Positions 60,336 through 64,000 of a DNA stretch of 64,000 bases are shown in pieces. Under the pieces are notes generated by a model that saw nothing but the letters and a program-made list of their open reading frames with translations, searched no databases and was not told the origin of the DNA. The position numbers and the translations under genes are program-made. Each line of letters opens with the position of its first letter. The first letter of the stretch is position 1. This DNA is from CAVSUZ01 sp963791885 (GTDB lineage Bacteria; Pseudomonadota; Alphaproteobacteria; Acetobacterales; Acetobacteraceae), in contig CAWBUL010000006.1 of assembly GCA_963791885.1 (NCBI GenBank), positions 1,984,001 to 2,048,000 of the forward strand, read 5' to 3'.

Positions 60336-60881
60336 TTAGGACGCGTCGTCCTTCGGTCCGCCAGATCGATATGAGGGTGGCCGATCCGGAGGTGGCGGGA
60401 ACCACCTATCATAGGCGGCAACAACCTTTCGTATGTTAACTGGATCGATAATTCCGGTATGAACAAAGTTCTCTACGGCATGCTTGTACACAGCCGACAT
60501 GTGATCTTTGATCACAGCTTCGATATATAAATTCTGTTCCATCCCAGTGGCTAACCCATCTAGATAATTCATCACGCATATGATATCGCGCTTATCAACA
60601 GCGGGGTTATAATAATTTTTCCCGCATTCGGAAGCTATCCAGATGCGTTGTGTGGCCGCTTCGAGCGTGGGGTCAAAATCATAGCGCTCGACCGCTTTAA
60701 GGGTTTCCCACTCTCTCATTCGTCGCTCGGCATTCGTATCCGCTTCGCGAGAAAGTTTAATTTGCTCTGCTAGAGCATTCACCTGACCAGAGATGAGTGG
60801 CAACTGAACCCATGCTGCTAATGCGATGCAGCCGGTTGCAATGGCCGTAAGCCATTCGGCTATAATGGCGGCTGCTTCCAC
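60336..60881 (-). CDS. DUF4760 membrane-anchored protein
   Basis: 181 aa. One N-terminal helix (AIIAEWLTAIATGCIALAAW), then a cytosolic helical region: QIKLSREADTNAERRMREWE, FDPTLEAATQRIWIASECGK, VMNYLDGLATGMEQNLYIEA, VIKDHMSAVYKHAVENFVHT. The order ILNYLE-like, GMxxxxYIExV, and final YDRWF fits DUF4760 as I recall it. Its sequence is more AT-rich than the neighbours, suggesting transfer. Preceded by a mini-ORF and hairpin that may regulate it. Confidence 0.8.
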   Translation of the reverse strand: MEAAAIIAEWLTAIATGCIALAAWVQLPLISGQVNALAEQIKLSREADTNAERRMREWETLKAVERYDFDPTLEAATQRIWIASECGKNYYNPAVDKRDIICVMNYLDGLATGMEQNLYIEAVIKDHMSAVYKHAVENFVHTGIIDPVNIRKVVAAYDRWFPPPPDRPPSYRSGGPKDDAS

Positions 60882-60904
60882 AGCTCGTATCCCCCCATAA
60901 AGCA

Positions 60905-60931
60905 GTAGCCCCGCTGGGATGGCGGGGCTAC
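60905..60931 (-). terminator. perfect hairpin upstream of DUF4760
   Basis: GTAGCCCCGC-tgggatg-GCGGGGCTAC, ten pairs, 24 bases upstream of the DUF4760 start. On the minus strand it is followed by tgctttatgg, a weak terminator tail. It lies between the 11-aa ORF stop and the DUF4760 start. Confidence 0.65.
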
Positions 60932-60935
60932 TGAG

Positions 60936-60971
60936 TTAGCACTTCGGAATGATATGAGTCCGTTGAGTCAT
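60936..60971 (-). CDS. 11-aa leader-peptide-like mini-ORF
   Basis: MTQRTHIIPKC, with the strong Shine-Dalgarno ggaggggatcacc directly before ATG. The stop is followed 5 bases later by the hairpin at 60905-60931 and then the DUF4760 gene. This is the plan of an attenuation leader; the peptide itself has no family. May be unexpressed. Confidence 0.4.
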   Translation of the reverse strand: MTQRTHIIPKC

Positions 60972-61270
60972 GGTGATCCCCTCCAAGAGTATTCTGGCGT
61001 TTTCTCCAAGCTTCGGAGCGTCACTAGGAAGCCCCCCTTGCGCTCGGCGATATGAGAACGCCCCCACGTGGGTTGTCAACCAAACCATGCATAGGGGAGT
61101 TGCATGAACATTTCGTTAATCTTCTGGCCTTCAGGCGTCGCCCTGCTGCCGCCTGCCCGGCGCACCAGGACTACACCATACATAGACCATCCAGCCCGAT
61201 TCTGCAAGGATTCCAGTGGTTTGTAAGCCGTTAATTTTGCTTGATTTTGGGAATAGGCCGTAGAGCCTCT
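60972..61270. other. no supported gene
   Basis: 299 bases between the mini-ORF and the IS1-type transposase stop. AT-richer than the flanks; no ORF with recognisable product. Terminal repeats of the transposase element could not be identified. Confidence 0.35.
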
Positions 61271-62192
61271 CTATGCCCGGCCCCCTTGGATTACCCGAAA
61301 CTGAGGGCGTCCGGTAACAGGTGCCTGGGGTGTCGGCTCGACTGTGGCCAAGGCGCCGTCAATCAGCTCGGCAATTGACCAAACGTGATGAGCGACGCCA
61401 AGCGCCATTCCAGGCGTCATCGGCGGCTGCCCTTTTGTCGCCAGCGACATGTGAGGACGGCAGAGATTGTAATGCGCGACAAATAGGCTGACCGCTGCGG
61501 TATGGTTATCGAGTTTCTTGCTGAAACCATTCGTCAGGCGCGTGAACCGGCGCGACTGCATGCGGACGGTTAAGTTGCTCCGCTCGACGTAGCTCGTGGA
61601 GATCAGAGCATCGACCGGATCGCCCGACACGTGGCGCTTATCTACTCCTACTACCCAGCCGGGAGAATAGCGGCGTGCGGCGTTTACCGGCGGCTCGCCC
61701 TTATAGCTCTTGTGGATAATCCCGTGTTGCACACGCAGGCCGAAGGCGGTCTCTATTGCTGCTCCATAGGCGGGGAAGGCGTCGGGTACTGATCTGTGGA
61801 GAGCCGACGACGCGGCGGCGCAAGTCTCGGGCAAACTCGTACGTATTCTCGCCGTCACGTTTGCCGACGTGGTATCCAATGATCGCCTTGTGGATGGCAT
61901 CCAGGCCGATGAAAACGTACTGGTCGCCTTTGTCCCGTCCATCGGTAGCCTTCAACCGCTTCTGTTTCTTCCCGACGAAGGACCAAAGTTCATCAACCTC
62001 GATCAGCGGGGAGGACAGCCCGCACATCATGTCATCCATCAGTGCGGCGCAACCCCGGCCGACGCGGGCGCCAAGCCGCATGATGGTGTCGCGATGGATG
62101 CCAGTCAGGCGCTCGACTGAGCGGATGCTCATGCCCTCACTGAGGGCCGCAATGACAGCGATCTGCTTGTCGCGTGGGAGAATGTTCGCCAT
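61271..62192 (-). pseudogene. IS1-family transposase, one-base frameshift
   Basis: N-terminal frame from ATG 62192: MANILPRDKQIAVIAALSEG, MSIRSVERLTGIHRDTIMRL (HTH), LIEVDELWSFVGKKQKRLKA (first Asp/Glu), QYVFIGLDAIHKAIIGYHVG. Near 61784 an extra base in a G-run shifts it; the remainder (DAFPAYGAAIETAFGLRVQH, ISTSYVERSNLTVRMQSRRF with the final catalytic Glu, LFVAHYNLCRPHMSLATKGQ) is in the next frame. Removing one base restores QISTDAFPAYG. Confidence 0.85.
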
Positions 62193-62347
62193 TGGTCGGT
62201 CCAAGGCTGCGGGACCAACCCGGAACTGCTGGAAATCAAGCGTCAACTTGACTATGTTCCAGCAGAGATCGTGATCCGGGGTCGGTCCCTGGGTTTCGGT
62301 TCAGGGGCCGGAGTGCTGCGTCAACAGCTTCCGGCTCCGCTCATTCC

Positions 62348-62423
62348 TGGTTCCCCCGCCAGGACTCGGACCTGGATTCCCTCGGGTGTAATGCCGGGCG
62401 TCCTACCGTTAGACGAAGGGGGA
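62348..62423 (-). tRNA. tRNA-like sequence with irregular anticodon arm (probably decayed)
   Basis: 76 nt on the minus strand with encoded CCA. Acceptor TCCCCCT against CGGGGGA, D-arm GTC-TAACGGTAG-GAC, T-arm CCAGG-TCCGAGT-CCTGG. The anticodon arm CCCGG-CATTACAC-CCGAG has an 8-base loop and one mismatched pair, and no U33 in the standard place. The T-loop reads TCC instead of TTC. Isotype cannot be assigned. Confidence 0.45.
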
Positions 62424-62687
62424 TATACTCAGAAAGCTCCGGTTTGGGGCCACCCCGTTCAGTTCGAAGCAGGCCGGGGTGGCCCATCTCCTATTCATCC
62501 TCACCGCAGCGCCGGCCGGGGAACGCTGCGGCTTGCCACCCTCCTGGTCATCAATCAGCCTCCATCTCTGGACGCACTATGGCCTCTATTGAATACTACG
62601 TCAAGGGTGTCCCGCTAAGGATGTCAATAAAAGGCTTGCGTCGGCCGGTGAGCGCCCCCATAATGGGGCGCATGGAGGACCTACGCT
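62424..62687. other. leader of the 62688 gene; small hairpin
   Basis: GCGCCCC-cataat-GGGGCGC (62652-62671) sits immediately before the Shine-Dalgarno ggagg of the next gene. Otherwise no gene. Confidence 0.4.
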
Positions 62688-63533
62688 ATGTCCGAGACTT
62701 CCGATACTAAAACACGCGACCGAAGCCCTGGCTATCCCGCTATACCGCTAGGAACAGCGGTAGAGCGACTGATCGCGTTCGAAGCGCATTTCAAACGGTC
62801 CCCGGCCCTCACATCGAAGGTTGGGGCGGCATGGGGCCTGAAAGAGGGTAACAGCGATGCCGATCGATGGCTGGCGGCTCTGCGCTCTTATGGGCTGATC
62901 GAATACCAGAACGGCCAGAATGGGCGGCTCGCTATTCTGTCTGAGGATGGGCGAACGTATCTTCGCGCCCAGCAGGAGAGCATCAAACAACAGGTGCTCC
63001 GTCGTGCGGCGCTTCGGCCAAAGATGATCGGTTTACTTTGGTCGGAATGGGGGAATGACCGCCCCGCCGATGACGCTTGCTTGGATCAGCTCACCTTTGC
63101 GTACAAATTTAGCGAGCGGGGGGCACGCGCTTTCCTGAAGGTTTATGACGCCACTGTAGCCTATGCAGGACTGGACAATTCTGGTAAAACCGCGCCATTG
63201 TCGGGGGAGCAGGAGGGAGACGACAGCAGTGGGGAGGAAGCTCAAGAGGAGCCAAGCCATCCACCTATGCGACCGCCGCCCGCCCTGGCGCCCCCGCTGT
63301 CCAGCCACCGGATGGGAGGAATTGCGCTAATGCATGGGGAACGTGAACTGACAACTGGTTTGCTCTCGAAGAACGCTAGCTTTCGATTGATTGTCAGCGG
63401 CAACGTGGGGGAAAAGGAAATCGAACGGCTGATCCGGAAACTGGAACTCGATAAGGAAATTCTTGCCGAAGCTGGGGCTGAGTCCGCCGTTGCTACCGGT
63501 CCTGGTTCCTTTGGCGACAGGGAACCAGATTAG
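62688..63533 (+). CDS. hypothetical protein, possible winged-helix N-terminus
   Basis: 281 aa from ATG 62688 (ggaggacctacgct before it). The N-terminal 110 residues look like a winged-helix domain (YPAIPLGTAVERLIAFEAHF, SDADRWLAALRSYGLIEYQN, RLAILSEDGRTYLRAQQESI), followed by FSERGARAFLKVYDATVAYA, an acidic/Pro-rich linker, and a C-terminal Lys/Glu-rich helix (EKEIERLIRKLELDKEILAE). Similar proteins accompany mobile DNA in alphaproteobacteria as far as I recall. Function unknown. Confidence 0.65.
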   Translation: MSETSDTKTRDRSPGYPAIPLGTAVERLIAFEAHFKRSPALTSKVGAAWGLKEGNSDADRWLAALRSYGLIEYQNGQNGRLAILSEDGRTYLRAQQESIKQQVLRRAALRPKMIGLLWSEWGNDRPADDACLDQLTFAYKFSERGARAFLKVYDATVAYAGLDNSGKTAPLSGEQEGDDSSGEEAQEEPSHPPMRPPPALAPPLSSHRMGGIALMHGERELTTGLLSKNASFRLIVSGNVGEKEIERLIRKLELDKEILAEAGAESAVATGPGSFGDREPD

Positions 63534-63545
63534 GACACCCGCCTG

Positions 63546-63800
63546 GTGAACTTAGGACAGTGCGGGGCAAATCAGGACAGCACCCGCAAAACGGAAACCG
63601 AGACTCCGCCGAGACAAACAACCCGCTGGCGCCCTGTCCGCCCGGACCCCGCCGATTTCCCGATCGACCCCGCGGACCTCTACCCCCCGGGTGCCTACGC
63701 CTCCGAGGCTGTCTCGCCCATCACCCCATCCGCTGTGCCAAATTCTCCCCGATCATCACGCATGTCACGTGCAAATTCGCGCGGCAGTCCGTCGGCATGA
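63546..63800 (+). pseudogene. C-terminal remnant of the gene split at 59623
   Basis: The frame reads NLGQCGANQDSTRKTETETP, RPVRPDPADFPIDPADLYPP. The repeat-like gaacttaggaca ... gcggggcaaatcaggacag resembles gaattaggacgg ... ggggaacgaaattaggac at 60313-60342, so the two regions look like sides of an insert. No own start; it overlaps the GMC 3' end. Confidence 0.4.
63721..63765. repeat. right direct repeat (GMC 3' end)
   Basis: tcaccccatccgctgtgcca, aattctccccgatcatcacg, catgt. Partner of 58100-58143. Lies over the stop codon and last 14 codons of the GMC gene. Confidence 0.7.
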
Positions 63801-64000
63801 TCGAGGCATCGCACACAAGCAGCCCCTCAACCCCGCGCACCCGCAAGTCCGGATCCACCACCCCGCGCTGATCCTCATAAGCGCTCATGGCACACGTTCC
63901 CGCCGCGTGCTGCCCGTCCCCCGCCTCCTGCAACAGCAGCGCGTCCAGCGCCGCCTCGGGTAGCGCCGCGGCATCCCCAATTCCGATCTCCGTCTCCCCC
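63721..64000 (-). CDS. GMC-family oxidoreductase, C-terminal part (runs off the window)
   Basis: Minus strand, stop at 63721. GQHAAGTCAMSAYEDQRGVV, DPDLRVRGVEGLLVCDASIM, PTDCRANLHVTCVMIG, ENLAQRMG is the C-terminal FAD/active-site region of GMC oxidoreductases (choline or alcohol dehydrogenase type), with the catalytic His in QHAAGTC and, one subgroup over, the NxH(V/L)T segment. Only 93 residues are visible. The 3' end is duplicated at 58100-58143. Confidence 0.9.
   Translation of the reverse strand, partial: GETEIGIGDAAALPEAALDALLLQEAGDGQHAAGTCAMSAYEDQRGVVDPDLRVRGVEGLLVCDASIMPTDCRANLHVTCVMIGENLAQRMG

Noticed and set aside
1..64000. CRISPR array
   Set aside because: No regularly spaced short repeats were found; the repeats present are tandem, palindromic or long dispersed ones.

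Overview
The window looks like chromosome of a GC-rich alphaproteobacterium, most likely an acetic-acid-bacterium relative (Acetobacteraceae, Rhodospirillales). This is inferred from the alphaproteobacterial-type MetK followed by TrmB, a dapD-dapE operon, a paaABCDE phenylacetate operon, an orphan MlaC/HpnM-like protein, several PEP-CTERM exported proteins and strong G/C third-position bias. It divides into a scrambled accessory half (about 1-26.4 kb), an ordered metabolic core (about 26.9-54.8 kb), and a second accessory stretch (54.9-63.7 kb) that ends at the 3' end of a GMC oxidoreductase gene running off the window.

1-7.1 kb is a repeat-built mosaic. Two MT-A70-type adenine methyltransferase relatives share an N-terminus; the left one is broken by a 13-bp tandem duplication. 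Between them lie four copies of a short basic ORF, four decayed minus-strand copies of a Cys-rich small protein, two frameshifted PEP-CTERM genes, two small lipoproteins and one secreted protein. 7.4-14.1 kb holds an NTF2-like protein, an internally inverted IS630 remnant, an IS3 remnant, a frameshifted C-terminal piece of SelO, an orphan CBS-HEPN protein carrying an RNxxxH motif, and an IS5 element (TSD CTAA). 14.3-17.8 kb is a compact phage-like operon of mostly overlapping short genes behind a divergent XRE regulator, ending in an HNH nuclease and a one-helix membrane protein. 18.2-26.4 kb holds a LysR regulator and the IS21, IS1595 and IS1182 transposons with small genes between them.

Core: tRNA-Arg(CCG), metK-trmB, PEP-CTERM proteins, a TPR-sulfotransferase, an MlaC/HpnM-like protein, an enolase-superfamily enzyme, a dipeptide-type ABC binding protein, a coiled-coil porin, dapD-dapE with two membrane proteins, a Phd/PIN toxin-antitoxin pair followed by a decayed fragment of dapD, a GGDEF protein, a frameshifted LysR paralogue, a TRAP transporter-SDR operon and paaABCDE, into which palindromic repeats have been inserted.

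Right accessory region: an HNH endonuclease gene cut in two by IS630 (TA target, exact in-frame reconstruction), two toxin-antitoxin pairs (one antitoxin frameshifted), a gene split first by a 49-nt palindromic repeat and then apparently by a 3-kb insert, a DUF4760 membrane protein preceded by a leader-peptide-like mini-ORF and hairpin, an IS1-type transposase pseudogene, an aberrant tRNA-like sequence and a hypothetical gene. The stretch is bracketed by 44/45-bp direct repeats matching the 3' end of the GMC gene, as expected of an element integrated at a gene terminus, but no integrase is visible.

At least eight otherwise intact genes carry a single-base frameshift. Either pseudogenization is widespread in the accessory regions, or the assembly contains indel errors; reads are needed to tell. 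The best candidates for an undescribed system are the CBS-HEPN gene (11.2-12.4 kb), the XRE-controlled overlapping operon (14.4-17.8 kb), and the leader-ORF/hairpin/DUF4760 unit (60.3-61.0 kb).
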